This document shows positions 49,033 through 64,000 of a stretch of DNA of 64,000 nt, piece by piece; position 1 is the first letter of the stretch, and each line of letters opens with the position of its first letter. Below the pieces are notes generated by a model that had not been told where the DNA came from, made no database searches, and was given only the letters and a program-made list of their open reading frames with translations. Origin of the DNA: Apostichopus japonicus (lineage: Eukaryota; Echinodermata; Holothuroidea; Aspidochirotida; Stichopodidae); assembly GCF_037975245.1 (NCBI RefSeq), contig NC_092569.1, positions 20,083,001 through 20,147,000 of the forward strand, read 5' to 3'. Position numbers and translations under genes: made by a program.

Positions 49033-49616
49033 ATGGAGAAAGAAAAGTTGAGGGATGACCATCGAAAGTCCACGTAAGTATGCATTCAAATTGGTGCATC
49101 TCGCGTCAGTATGGACAACGGTGGATGTGGACACAGGCGTACACATGCCCCACCATTCCCCGTTTAATAATGCTCCAAATTTGTCTCAAAGACAATGGTG
49201 AGCTGTTTAATCCAATGGTAAGCTCTGGCTTACCATTGGATTAAACATGTACCTTTAGTACAGACGACATACTTCAATTTTTTAGATGAACGACGAGATA
49301 ATTATGACGTCAGCAATAAGTTTGTTTTTCATTTTCTAGCGAAGATGTTCACAAGTTGTCATTGCACAGTCGTCAACAAACCAAGAGTATCACAGCACTT
49401 CAAGAAGATCGACGAAACGTTACACGTGACCAACATCGCTTGATTAAACTCGTTCGAGGCGCTCTTCAAGACAAACAGAACATGACTTCATGTGTATCCA
49501 ACACCGAAGAGTCCAAAAGTAATATCAGACTGAAGCAAAAGCTGAAAGCGAAGACAAATCGGTTTGTCTACAAACCTGATCATAATTTCCATATTCAAAT
49601 TTTAGTAACTTATTGA
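49033..49616 (+). CDS. Small highly charged protein, two exons, unrecognised family
   Basis: Exon 1 is 49033-49073, starting in a strong context (CACCATGG) and ending AC|GTAAGT. Exon 2 starts at 49340 after TTTTTCATTTTCTAG. The phases match (2) and give MEKEKLRDDHRKSTEDVHK, LHSRQQTKSITALQEDRRNV, DQHRLIKLVRGALQDKQNM and IRLKQKLKAKTN. It is rich in Lys, Arg, Glu and Gln, likely helical, with no signal peptide, membrane segment or known motif. The frame stops at 49616, but a donor at CG|GTTTGT (49562) or A|GTAATA may end the exon earlier, with further exons unseen. It is unrelated to the membrane proteins on either side as far as I can see. Confidence 0.55.
49204..49247. repeat. Perfect 20-bp hairpin with 4-nt loop
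   Basis: TGTTTAATCCAATGGTAAGC, loop TCTG, and the exact reverse complement ending TTAAACA. It is in the intron of the small charged-protein gene. Its left arm holds a GTAAGC and its right arm a CTTAC. Confidence 0.9.
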
Positions 49617-49837
49617 AATACCTATATGGTTTTATCTGTTTTGTGACTTTAACAGTTGAACAAAAAATATTTTCATTTCTAGTAACATCGGCTAATATGA
49701 CTTTGAATCAGCAAAGTGACTTTTTGAGTGTTTTTTTTTTCTGTAGTCTCTAGGTTCTATTCTATGGCATTATAAGGTAAGACTCTTGTTTCTCGATCAC
49801 TAACAAAAAACCTGATTCAGCTCCATGCATACATGGT

Positions 49838-49838
<1 letters not shown>

Positions 49839-49892
<54 letters not shown>

Positions 49893-49901
49893 CATATATA
49901 T

Positions 49902-49932
<31 letters not shown>

Positions 49933-49933
49933 A

Positions 49934-49982
<49 letters not shown>
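49839..49982. repeat. (TA)n microsatellite
   Basis: TA repeats with a few CATACA and AAAT interruptions. The Tyr-Ile frames on both strands are artefacts. Confidence 0.95.
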
Positions 49983-49986
<4 letters not shown>

Positions 49987-49994
49987 TATTATTA

Positions 49995-51280
49995 TTATTG
50001 ATTCCTTTTTTGCATGTGAGCCGTAGATAATGCTTATACAATAAAGTCATGTAAAGTAGGAGATGATAAAAACTGGAATGATCATTACAAAAACACTCAC
50101 TTGGCAGCTCCTCTATATGGGCAAACAGGACGTTATTATGAGGATCGAAAATATAAAAGGATATAAATCGTACGTTGCTAGGAGGAACCGGGATTTGTCA
50201 ACACTGTCAATAAAGAAGATGTGACATAAAGAAACCTGTTCATATTATTAATTACTCTTCAACAGCCTGGTGCGTATTCAAGTTGATAAGCTATAAACTG
50301 TATATGGCCTTAGAGTACTAAGTGAGCGATTTGCATCTAAATTGTCTATAATAGTAATAAGTTGCAATAAACAATGCAATATCACTGTCTGTCTATCTAT
50401 CCGTTCTGTGACGTAGGTAGATTGTAAGAGTGTGTTTTGGTGTGGGTGTGAGTTTTATGGTGGCAGGGGGTTGGGAGAGAAGACCGTTACGTTTTTTTTT
50501 TGGGGGGGGGGAGGAGGGGGTAAAGGGGATGCTTCCTCAGAAGAAAGCTATTTTTTTGTATTCGATCTATCAAGAGCGACATGACTCTGATGACGTCAGC
50601 TAATGTTCATTACACTTCGTTCATTGATTAATAACATTAATGTACAACATAAGTTATAGCATTGTATCTTTCTGTTTGCGCAGACAATAATGTACGTGAG
50701 TACCTTAGACCATGAGAGTATTAACATGACGTGTTAATACTTCTATGCTAAGATTAAACATATGTAATCAGTCACATTGATTTGTTGTGTAAGTGATATT
50801 ATTACAAACACTGGCTTTCGTATAATGGTAAGCACGGCTCAAACGTATCTTTATAGATTAGTTTCATTGATAAAATAGTTCGAGATGAATCTTTGCAGCT
50901 TTTGTTACTCATTCATTTACCATCATCAATCATATCAATCTCATCAACATATTGTTTTAAACGTCTATCCATCAATCCAGCCAACCAGCCAGCCAGCCAG
51001 ACATCCACCCATCAATTTTTATATTTACTAATTTTAAGAAGCCCTTAACGTTTAAAATGTCCTAAACGGTTAACACTTAGCAATAATATTTCCAAACTGA
51101 AAGTTAAAAACTATATCAGTACAAGGCACTATTTTATATCATGTGATATATGTCGTGTAAAGAAACCTTTCAATCAGATACTTAACCGACGTCAGCTTCG
51201 CCTTTGCAGATATTGATAGTTTGATTTCCTTATTGTTAATCTTTTTTTTCATTTTTTTTTGCATGTGATCTACTCATAAC

Positions 51281-51328
<48 letters not shown>

Positions 51329-51331
51329 ATT

Positions 51332-51364
<33 letters not shown>

Positions 51365-51379
51365 CTATACATATATGTT

Positions 51380-51410
<31 letters not shown>

Positions 51411-54400
51411 ATACATAAATATATTATAAATATATATATGTATATATATATATATATAAGGTAAGCAAAGAGATTTGTTGGCAAGTGACGAATAAATGAC
51501 ATTTTACATGGTTACGATTCGTTAAAATGAAGGTATATACATTGCCAAACTGTCAGCTATACATTGAATAGTAAGGTTTACTTATTGCGGTCTCCTGAAA
51601 GGACATAGAGACATAGAGACATAGAGATTGGTATTGGCTATTTAGTACGTACAGTTTACAAGTCATTAGTGCATTTGTATGGAGCATGCTAGCTCAGTGT
51701 TGTTTCCATGTTTAATCCATCCGTATTATCGTCGTTTATATCAAATGTGACTTACTTAGTCACTCATATTACTAAATGACAATTTTAATCGCGAATTCAC
51801 TATTCACTGACTTGCAAGAGGTTGTGCAAGACTCGGAATCGTACATTCACCATTCGAGAAAACACAAGTCCAAGAATGGTCAATATATTATTCAATTGAA
51901 TTTCCCTTATTTGAATGAATACTTACTTGACTGTAGACCATTACCTTAACCTGACAATAATGTCACTAATAGGGAATTTGAAACCATTGTTTATGATATA
52001 CCAGAGTGATCGAGCAACCGCCAAGGCAGTCAGAGTAACAGTCCTTTCCGCGGGGAGAGGGGGAGGGGTGACCGAAGGGGAACGCAGTCGGGGACATCAA
52101 ATTGTATCAAACTATTAGACCTTATGAAAGCAGACATGGATCTTTTCTCCAAGCTGACAATCTATATCTTTATTCTTTGTTTCTTCCTCTTTTGCTTTAA
52201 TATGAACAAATTATAAAGGATAACCTTAATTAGATATGATCACAATCGTTCTTTTTAATACAGCGCTGCTTTATTCATTGAAAGTTGGAGATGGCAACTA
52301 TTCATCCGGATTGTGTACAGTCGTCTTTTCTTATATATTTTAATAATCTTTTGGCCAAAAAATCTATGTTTTGTATTAATTGAAACTATAAGTCGATTCC
52401 CTTATTGTTAATTCATTGTTAGCATATGAGCCGTACAAAATGCATATAAAATAAAGCCATGAAAAGTAGGAGATGATAAAAACTGGAATGAATATTATGA
52501 ATCAACAAAAACTCGACAGTTTCTTAGTGAAGTTCAAAAAAGACGCTATTATAAAAAGCAAAATAGAAGATAAATGACAAAGAAATAAATCTAAGGTTGC
52601 TAAGAGAAACCAAGTTTTGTCAACACTGTGAATGAAGGAGAAATCAATACAAGAAACCTGTTCATAATATTAACCAATATTCAACCGACTGTTGCGTATT
52701 TAAGAATATGGGCAAATATAACGCCATTATGAAAAACAAAATGAAAAGAAAAGATTAATAAAGAGGAAAGTAATGTATTGTGCTATTTCTATGATGAACC
52801 ATGTTCTGTTATCACTATGAAAAGAGCAAATGAAATAGAAACGAAGCCGTTCATACTCATTATTATTAATTCGGTTGATTAATCATTGACCTGATTATAC
52901 CGTAAGGCATAGACAATATTAACTTAACCTATATGCTTCACGTGGCTTTAGATTGCGAAATCTTAAATTACGCCTACATCCAAAGTGACTTATTGTAGTA
53001 AGGTACATGTCTGTATTAACTCCTATTTGTGTAAAGCTACACCGTCCTACACATCAAGACGTACCTCACTGACACCAACATGGAAAGTCCTATGTGTGTA
53101 TGGCATTCCGAAAATTGTTTGCAAAGAGTCCATTGTCAATATGCCTATTTGGCTCTGTTTTCATGGCCAAAACATGAACATGCATGATTATATTTCCCGA
53201 CTTTTACATGTTGATTAAACACATACTATTCATCACCGACTATTTCAGATGTAGTAAGTAACCTCCATAGAAAGTTAACGGTAAGTTATAGCATTGTACC
53301 TTTCTGTTTGCACAGAAATTAATATACCTGAGTATTTACTAAGACTTTTAGAGTATTACCATGACGTGGTAATAATTCTATGGTAAGATTATACCTATGT
53401 AGTCAGTCACATTTATTTAATGTATAATTGATATTATTACAAACAGTAGCTTTCGTGTAATGATAGGCTCGACTCAAATTTATATTTACAGACTCAGTTT
53501 CATTGATAAAATAGTTCAAGATGAATCTTTGTAGCTTTATATACTTATTCATTTACACACACCCATCATATTAATCTCATCAACATAGTGTTTTAAAATG
53601 TAACTCCGTCCGTCCGGTACAAATAGTAAATTTTCTTTACAACCAACGAATAATAGAAGACAGATTCTCCCTTAGCTTCATCGTATCTCATTGACACATG
53701 TTTCATTATATTTCGCAGAATACATTATCGTTCAACATCACACTTTATTTTACCGTAGCGAAATTATTTGTCACAATATGTTTGACAAGATACTCAAATG
53801 TCGTATTCTTTCTGGTGCGAGACGAAATACATTTGCATGAGCCCAAGTACTGAAACAATCAAGCATCACAATTTTTGACATTTCTGCCACAGAATGGACT
53901 CAGAAGGATCTCTATATAGGAAAAAGCTTCTGGTTGAATTATATGGAATAATTGTTCATACACGGTTCACAATTCGAAGCAATAATGTTTATATTTCAGT
54001 ACAGATGTCATTAAGCACTATTTTAATGTTATCTAGTGATAAACGTCGTGTAAAGAAATCGACAAAGTTACGACTGGATAGTTTTCTAACGTCAGTCTTG
54101 CCTTTGTAGCTATTATTAGTTTGATTTCCTTATCGTTTAATTCATCGTTTGCATGTGATCCATTCATAGCGCATATAAAATAAAGTCAATTAAAGTCGGT
54201 GATGATAAAAAAATGGAATGGATATTACAAAAAAACACACACAATTGACAGTTCCTCTATATGGGCAAACAGGACGCCATTATGAACTGTACGTTGCTAG
54301 GAGGACCGGGATTTGTCAACACTGTGAAAAAAAAAAGATATGAAATAAAAGAAACCTGTACATAATATTATTTAATATTCAATAGGCTGGTGTATTTGAT

Positions 54401-54500
54401 TTATACTGAATATTAAAAAATATTGCCAAATGTATGATTTAAACCTATATTGTGAATATCAATTACTCTTCAAGAGACTGGTGCGTATACAAATTGATAT
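49995..54500. repeat. Degenerate tandem duplication, order A-B-C-A-B-C-A
   Basis: Segment A (GCATGTGA.CC, GGAGATGATAAAAACTGGAA, TTTGTCAACACTGT, GAAACCTGTTCATA) occurs at about 49995-50330, 52395-52690 and 54118-54480. Segment B (CTTTCTGTTTGC, TGACGTGTTAATA, TTTCATTGATAAAATAGTTC) occurs at about 50640-50970 and 53285-53600. Segment C (CGTCGTGTAAAGAAA, TGATTTCCTTAT) occurs at about 51100-51245 and 53995-54130. Spacing differs because of later insertions such as (TA)n. No coding frame is shared by the copies. Confidence 0.8.
51283..51459. repeat. (TA)n-rich microsatellite
   Basis: TA repeats with TTTATA, CATATA and GTGTGTGTATAC interruptions, inserted between repeat segments C1 and A2. Confidence 0.9.
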
Positions 54501-54585
54501 ACTATATACTGAATATGGATTTACATGGATTGTGATTTAAACCTACATCGTCCAACAGTGTCATCCATCCGTCCCTCTGTCCGTC

Positions 54586-54670
54586 CAGCCAACCAGCCAA
54601 CCAGCCAACCAGCCAGCCAGCCAGATAGCTAACCAGCCAGCATGCCCAGTAAGCCAGTCAGCGAGTCAGC
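54586..54670. repeat. (CCAGCCAA)n-type minisatellite
   Basis: CCAGCCAACCAGCC repeats grading into GCCAGTCAGC. A shorter run of the same motif lies at about 50978-51000, in the equivalent place of the upstream duplicated block. Confidence 0.85.
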
Positions 54671-54932
54671 CAATCACCCAGACATTTTTTACTGGCTCCT
54701 CCCATTTGATTAAATGACTTACATATTAGCCTACCACGATTCGTTAAACTTCCCTGTGGTGTATGGAGTAAAATATATTAAATGCCCAACCTTTAGTGGA
54801 TTGATGAATAACCATGAATCTCTTAATAGATCGACAACATATGGCAATTGCCAAAAATCGACATAGTACATCAGAACAGGTACCGAACATTTGCAATCAG
54901 ACTCTGTTCAAATCTCAGAACAACCGAAAAAC

Positions 54933-56235
54933 ATGGCTGAAAAACATGGAACAGAAAATAGCTTATGTTTTCAACATCTCCTTATTTTCATGGCATGTTT
55001 TGGTACATCTTTAGCAGCCGGCAGTGAGTATTCTTTACCTTTACATATTTTGTCCGTTCCGTATCATATATTCTGACGAACTGAAATAAAGTTTACATGC
55101 ATACAGTCAGTAGCTTGAAACCTAATTCATTTTTTCATCATTATATTTAATTGACTTACCCGTTGTTTTTGAATAACAAAATATCACATAAGAGTCCAAG
55201 TTCTAACCAAATTTACAAGTTTTGCAGCGAATTTCAAATTATTTATAAATACTGAAATAAAGTGAAAATTCATGCAACTTGTAAATTAACAACCACCATT
55301 TTGCGTTGATTTACTCATTTGTTCAAATAAAATCAATTTTCGAAGTGTGGAGCAGATTCATGGTCCCATGTCATTAACAACATAGTTAAATAAAATCGCA
55401 GAACGTAATTTAGCCCTCACTAGGTGTATTCAGAGATTAGTAAATTTAAATGTACTCCATGTATTCCACAAGTATTATTTTCATATTCGGTCTCTTCTTT
55501 AGTTTACAGTAAGAACCTGATTTTAGGTTAGAATGGAAACCAGAAACAACCTGACGTAATTGTAGTATAGTCAACTTCCATTTTCAAATAATACAGTTTT
55601 TTATTCTGTCAGCAGTGATGTGACGTTGTGTATATAGTGTAATTGGGTGATTGCTATACTCTGTTTCAACTTGGTGTGTCTATGGTTTCACAAATTTACT
55701 GTATAACTTTCAGTTATATTTATAATCAGAAATTTGGATGAGTATATCAAGTTATGAAAACAGTTAACGTGTAGACGGTTACCTATGTATCAACTTATGT
55801 AATAAATAATTACGAATACAAACGTACTTCTGTGTATATTAAAGAAAGGAAGAAATCAAAGACTCAGCTCTTTGACTGCATATGCTATAAAAAAAAATCA
55901 ATAAAAGTAAACCTATAAAACAGACCTGGAACAACTTTAATTCAGGAAATGAGTTATAAACAGATGTAACTTCACTTTATACAATTGAATTCAACATTCT
56001 GCAAAAAAAAAAACTATTATGCTGAAAGGCACTCTGATCCTCTTGAAATGGTAATCTACCCTTCCGCGCTCACCCCATCCCTCTTGAAACGCAGAGATGC
56101 TCCCGTGACAAGCATGTAATCATTATTAAAGTCCAATATGCCGTTTCGTTTTCGTCATTTCGCTTTTAGGATTGTGTAAATTTGCGGAGAAGTTTCCTGG
56201 TGTAGGAGGAAGTTGTTACAAAGAATCAACAGATG
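54933..56235 (+). CDS. N-terminal exons of a secreted or membrane protein (signal peptide plus short Cys exon)
   Basis: Exon 1 is 54933-55023: ATG in a good context (AACATGGC), 30 codons plus one base, donor A|GTGAGT. It reads MAEKHGTENSLCFQ then HLLIFMACFGTSLAAG, a signal peptide. Exon 2 is 56170-56235: acceptor CGCTTTTAG, 66 nt, phase 1-1, donor G|GTAAGG, reading LCKFAEKFPGVGG then SCYKESTD. The phase-1 extracellular exon style resembles that of the WSC receptor gene, but no WSC or other domain exon was found between here and the window end. It is either a gene with a very long intron or a gene fragment. Confidence 0.55.
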
Positions 56236-59867
<3,632 letters not shown>

Positions 59868-59881
59868 CAATATGGTAAATC

Positions 59882-60155
59882 CAGTGGCGTACATAGAATA
59901 GCTGGCACCCGTGGCGAATTCTTCCTTGTCACCCCGAGCCGGGAATGCCGTACTGGGGGGGTCTAAGGCTTCCCCCTCCCCTTTGAAAAAATTGTGTTTA
60001 ATGTAAGGTGACTTAAATGCAAAATGGTGCTATCTTTGGCAAAGCCTTGAAATGATTACACAATGATTTACAAAAACAGTAATGAATTTGGGGGCATGGG
60101 GGCTGACGCATGGCACCGGGTGGACCCCCATCCTCACCCGCTTAGTACGCCACTG
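59882..60155. mobile_element. Second TIR element family (CAGTGGCGTAC ends)
   Basis: CAGTGGCGTAC at 59882 is matched by GTACGCCACTG ending at 60155, giving a 274-bp element with 11-bp perfect inverted ends. The interior has G/C-runs near both ends and differs from the CAGTGGCGGAGC family, though the first eight terminal bases are shared. It has no coding capacity. Confidence 0.75.
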
Positions 60156-60989
60156 GGGGAAATTGTTATGTCATTCAGAAAATTGCGCTAAAATTCATGA
60201 AAAGGAGCACTTTTGCACGATGTTTTCAAACATATTATTTGAACAGTTATTATGCAACGGCTGAGCTCCGACAGCATTAAAAACTCCACAAGAAAATATT
60301 TGTGGACGCCCCTTTCTCAAACTCTACTGGTTTATGTCACAATGGGTTTTTCGTTGGTAACCATGGAAGTCATCCAATAACTGGAATATATATCTACAAA
60401 ACATTGGATTTTTGTACCAACTCGTGAACCAAAATGGACGCAACATCCATATACGAATCAGTGATTAATCTTTGGATATTACTTCCTTTATACTATATCA
60501 TATAAATCCATGAACATATACAACAGTGGTCTTTCATATCTCATAAAGTTACATCATTTTTTTATTGTATAGGCTCTTTTCATTGTTCAAAATCAGAAAG
60601 AAAAAGCTCTCGTTATCATAAAGAGAATATTAATTCTCAGCGATGCGGTAATTGCTTCTGATAATAGCACATATATCACGTTTTGAACATGGTAGACGAT
60701 ATTAAAAAGAAATCCAATTTTCAAATAGAATATATATTAAGCCTTACAAACTCATGATTAATAAAACCCCGTAAGTAAATGTCATATTAATCAATCTCGG
60801 TTCAACGGGGTTTAATGCTCCAACTATATAGGCCTATCATAAACAAAATTATAATAATAATAATATTTAAATACACTCTTAAAACAGAACGGGCTTTCAT
60901 ACAAAAAAAAAGTGAAAAGTTAAAGCGGAATCCATTTCATTGACAGATTAAAATGGATATGCAGACCTTCACACACACACACACGGCAA

Positions 60990-61564
60990 TGCGATCGATT
61001 GTATGGTGATGTGATCGATTCTACGGTGATGTGATCGATTGCATGGTGTTGTGATCGACTGTACTGTGAAGTGATCGACTGCACTGTGATGTGATCGTGA
61101 TGTGATGTGATCGATTGTACTGTGATGTGATCGATTGTGCTGTGATGTGATCGATTGTACTGTGATGTGATCGATTGTGCTGTGATGTGATCGATTGTAC
61201 TGTGATGTGATCGATTGTGCTGTGATGTGATCGATTGTACTGTGATGTGATCGATTGTATAGTGTTGTGATTGGTTGTATGGTGATTTGATTGATATATA
61301 CTGTGATGTGATCGACTATACTGTGATGTGATCGACTGTACTGTGATGTGATCGACTGTACTGTGATGTGATCGACTATACTGTGTTGTGATCGATTGTA
61401 TGGTGTTGTGGTCGACTGTACTGTGATGTGATCGACTGTACTGTGTTGTGGTCGATTGAAATATGATGTGATCGATTTTACTGTGATGTGATCGATTGTA
61501 TGGTGTTGTGGTCGATTGTACTGTGATGTGATCGACTGTACTGTGATGTGATTGACTGTACTGC
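60990..61564. repeat. 20-bp GATCGATTGTACTGTGATGT minisatellite
   Basis: About 28 units with GATCGATT/GATCGACT and TGTATGG/TGTACTG variants. Near 61081-61110 there is a broken unit (GATGTGATCGTGATGTGATG). On the minus strand long frames stay open and encode His/Ser/Ile/Thr repeats; these are products of a period free of stops, not genes. Confidence 0.95.
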
Positions 61565-63555
61565 ACTCTAAACACAATCTAGTCAAGCGAGGCTAAAGTC
61601 TAGTCATATCGACTGGTTTACGTTAGTCAACGATTATCCCGCCATAATCTTGGTAGAAATGCCTTCACGACTAACCCAAAAGGTCGCCTGACCAGAACAT
61701 AATGGTCACAGTTCTATTTTAATCTGGTCCTACAATAAATGTCAGCACTGGGACGAAACTCACTAGTCAATCAGGTTGATATATTCGTCACATGAAAAAG
61801 CGCGGGAAAATATTAACAATTGTAGCGCCACGGTACGGCCTAGCGTACTGCACTGAACTATAGTACATTGTACACATACGTACACGACGAGCAAGGAACG
61901 TACAGCAGGGAGTTAGCAGCCAGACGGTTACGGTACGAAAAATCAAAAAAATATTATCATCCAGTGATATTGTCAGTAACCATTGCAAGGTTAGTATATT
62001 AGACCAGTTTTCTTTGGGCCTTTGGCCAGTGTCGTTTGTTAGTCACTTAAAAAGTATATAGTATATTAGACCATAAAGTGTGTATTTTCGATTATTCCAA
62101 CTTGTGTACGAACAAGCTAAGATCTAGGTCCTAGGCTAGGCCTATCATGCAGTAGCTATAGGCGAATTGCCTAACGTTAAACCTAATGACGTTAAGCTGC
62201 CTTGTAGTTGTAGTAGTTGTACAGAACAGTTTATCGTAACAGTAGGCCTCCGTATATTTACAGTATCATGGTGGCCCCGGTATTCACGCGTTTCTCATGT
62301 TTGCAATGGATAATTTCTTTACAAAATAACAAACCTAAATTAAACTTAATATTTATAATCTGTATTAGAAACTTTAGCCTTAGGGGGATAGGACCTTGGC
62401 TATATTATTCTTGAAATATTTTAGGGGGATAAATTCACAGCAGTGTTTCTCCTGCACTTTCAGGGGGGACATAGCCTAGGCTTAGGTCCTAGGCCATATT
62501 ATTTATACCTAGATTAGGTTTGAGTTAAGGATTAGCCTCCAATTAGGGTCACCCTAAGATAACGAATTAACTAGAATAGTGTGTATGGGATTGTGTAGTT
62601 GCGTGCGAAACTGTTACACTAAATAAGCTGATTATTCCTAGGGCCCTAAAGCCCCCCCCCCAGGCCTAGCCCTAAATAGTTTTTATAAAATACAGAGGCT
62701 AGGCCTATGTTTCATACGAAACATCAACTGAACATGACGCCAATCTTTTATTACCAGTTTGTCCACTGACCATCCTATCCAACAATCCCGTAACAATTCA
62801 CAGGAGAATACACTCCCCCTTCCAAAATAAACATTGGGGACCTTGGAGCAATCTAACAGCCTATTGCTGCCACAGCTGTGTCATATCAATTTATAGGCCT
62901 AGTTGTCAGTAATATAGAGGGGGAATATTTCTGGACAATTGTACTGACTTGTCCGGAATTTTTGGCTAAAATTTGTTATATATTCTAGCGGCATGAGTTG
63001 GGACAGTTTTTTCTGCTATTTTTTAAGTTTGTACAAAACAGTTCCGATTCAGAACAAAGGTGGGTGGGTGTTTAATTTGTTGTAGCTGTTTGTAGGGAGT
63101 CATTTAGCCTTGGACTAGGCTTTTTTCAAGATGGAATATTCCTCGCTTTACCTGTGGTACCGTGAACCGCAGTTGATCCCCCTAGGCTAACCCTAATTCC
63201 ATTGGAAATAAAATAGGACATCTTTTACGGGGTGTTTCATTCAACTTTTTGGAAATACTACAATTTCAAACATAAATGTATTTGGTTATCATTGTACACT
63301 TGACAAATGAAAATGTAGCTGCCATAGCGGATTGATTAATGTTTGCACATGTTTCTTTTCCATACAGGTATCAAATGCATTCAGGCTTCTGTATCACTGC
63401 ATAGTAATTTCACTTCCATTTCTACTGTACATTTTAGTAATGGGATGTGATTAAATAGTTGAATTGTGACTGGTATCGTACCGTACATGTTTACCCACAT
63501 GCTGTACAAAATATGCACATGAACATTAGGGATGTGAACAAATAACAAAAGTTGT
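61565..63555. other. No coding exon recognised; possible 5' region of the 63.6-kb gene
   Basis: It contains CCTAGGC-type motifs and short homopolymers. A segment ending CCATTGCAAG|GTTAGT at 61990 could be a 5' non-coding exon of the downstream gene, which is unproved. Nothing else stands out. Confidence 0.3.
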
Positions 63556-63657
63556 ATGTCTATCACATTGGCAGATAGACGTCGTTTAATTGTGGAAGAG
63601 GATGCTACTAGCGAAGTGGTTAAGAAAGTCTATCCTTGGCTATTTGAAGATGAAGAG
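63556..63657 (+). CDS. Partial gene, one coding exon with unrecognised N-terminal domain
   Basis: 102 nt reading MSITLADRRRLIVEEDATSE then VVKKVYPWLFEDEE, ending GAG|GTACTG in phase 0. The ATG at 63556 may be the real start, or the exon may begin at 63575 after an acceptor (ATCACATTGGCAG) in the same frame. R-R-R-L-I and the VKKVYPWLF..EE pattern look like a soluble, regulatory-type protein; I cannot name the family. The gene continues off the right edge. Confidence 0.45.
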
Positions 63658-64000
63658 GTACTGTATGAATATGTCTTTGTAGATATTATTTATTATACAG
63701 TAGTCTGCGTAAAAGTAAAATTCAATCTTGTGGTTTCAAAAGTTATGGACATTTGAATATATTCACTTTATGCCCACCACTTGTCGAACCACGACTTTGT
63801 TTTTCAAAAATCAATTCAAGACAGTGTTGCGCTAAGCAGCGCGATTGCAGGATTCCCACACTTTTTTTTGCTGATACTGCTATTGGGAATTTGTAGGGGG
63901 GATGTTCCCCCTTAAAAAGAAACCATTTTGTTTTATTCTGAGCTAGAGCCCGATCTATACCTTTATCAGCAAGATCACTCCGCAAAACCTCATGTCCTCA

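Noticed and set aside
60969-61586. 205- and 184-codon minus frames rich in His/Ser/Ile/Thr
   Set aside because: Overlapping frames over a 20-bp minisatellite; both encode the same repeat logic and neither has a domain.

Overview
The window is metazoan nuclear DNA, most likely from an echinoderm, and probably a sea cucumber. The evidence is short exons with GT-AG introns, low gene density, AT-rich sequence, many microsatellites, several decayed LINEs, and two protein families common in echinoderm defence repertoires: a fibrinogen-related (FReD) protein and a WSC-domain membrane receptor. The species assignment is inference. No bacterial features, CRISPR array or rRNA were seen.

Layout. 1-13.9 kb: no convincing gene. 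It holds a 12-bp minisatellite (1-480), two copies of a terminal-inverted-repeat element (751-1083, 2812-3169), a 669-bp tandem duplication (6421-7757) and a foldback repeat (11.9-12.2 kb). 13.96-27.4 kb, + strand: a FReD gene rebuilt from six exons whose intron phases all agree. Its fourth exon ends in an eight-copy minisatellite that repeats the exon end together with its splice donor. Its last intron holds three 5'-truncated LINEs on the minus strand, joined head to tail through (ATT)n tracts.

32.2-40.5 kb, - strand: a five-exon gene for a type I membrane protein: signal peptide, two WSC domains (one exon each), transmembrane segment, and a 279-residue tail with one ITIM-like motif. The phases agree across all five exons and give 520 codons, but WSC1 carries an in-frame TGA. 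Intron 3 holds a nearly full-length but frameshifted LINE with a (TTAC)n tail. Intron 2 holds a 177-bp satellite.

45.1-46.2 kb, - strand: remnants or part of a second membrane protein. The transmembrane exon has the same 1-to-2 phases as in the WSC gene and is followed by a tyrosine-rich tail. 46.7-47.3 kb: the 3' end of another LINE. 49.0-49.6 kb, + strand: a small two-exon gene for a highly charged protein with no recognised family. 50-54.5 kb: a degenerate A-B-C-A-B-C-A tandem duplication. 54.9-56.2 kb, + strand: a signal-peptide exon and a short Cys-containing exon of a secreted or membrane protein whose remainder was not found. 59.7-61.6 kb: a long (TA)n tract, a second TIR element and a 20-bp GATCGA minisatellite. 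63.56-63.66 kb, + strand: one likely coding exon of a gene running off the window.

The FReD gene and the WSC receptor gene converge, about 4.8 kb apart. A secreted lectin-like recognition protein next to a receptor with a phosphotyrosine-type tail suggests an innate-recognition neighbourhood. That link is inference; nothing in the sequence shows that they act together.
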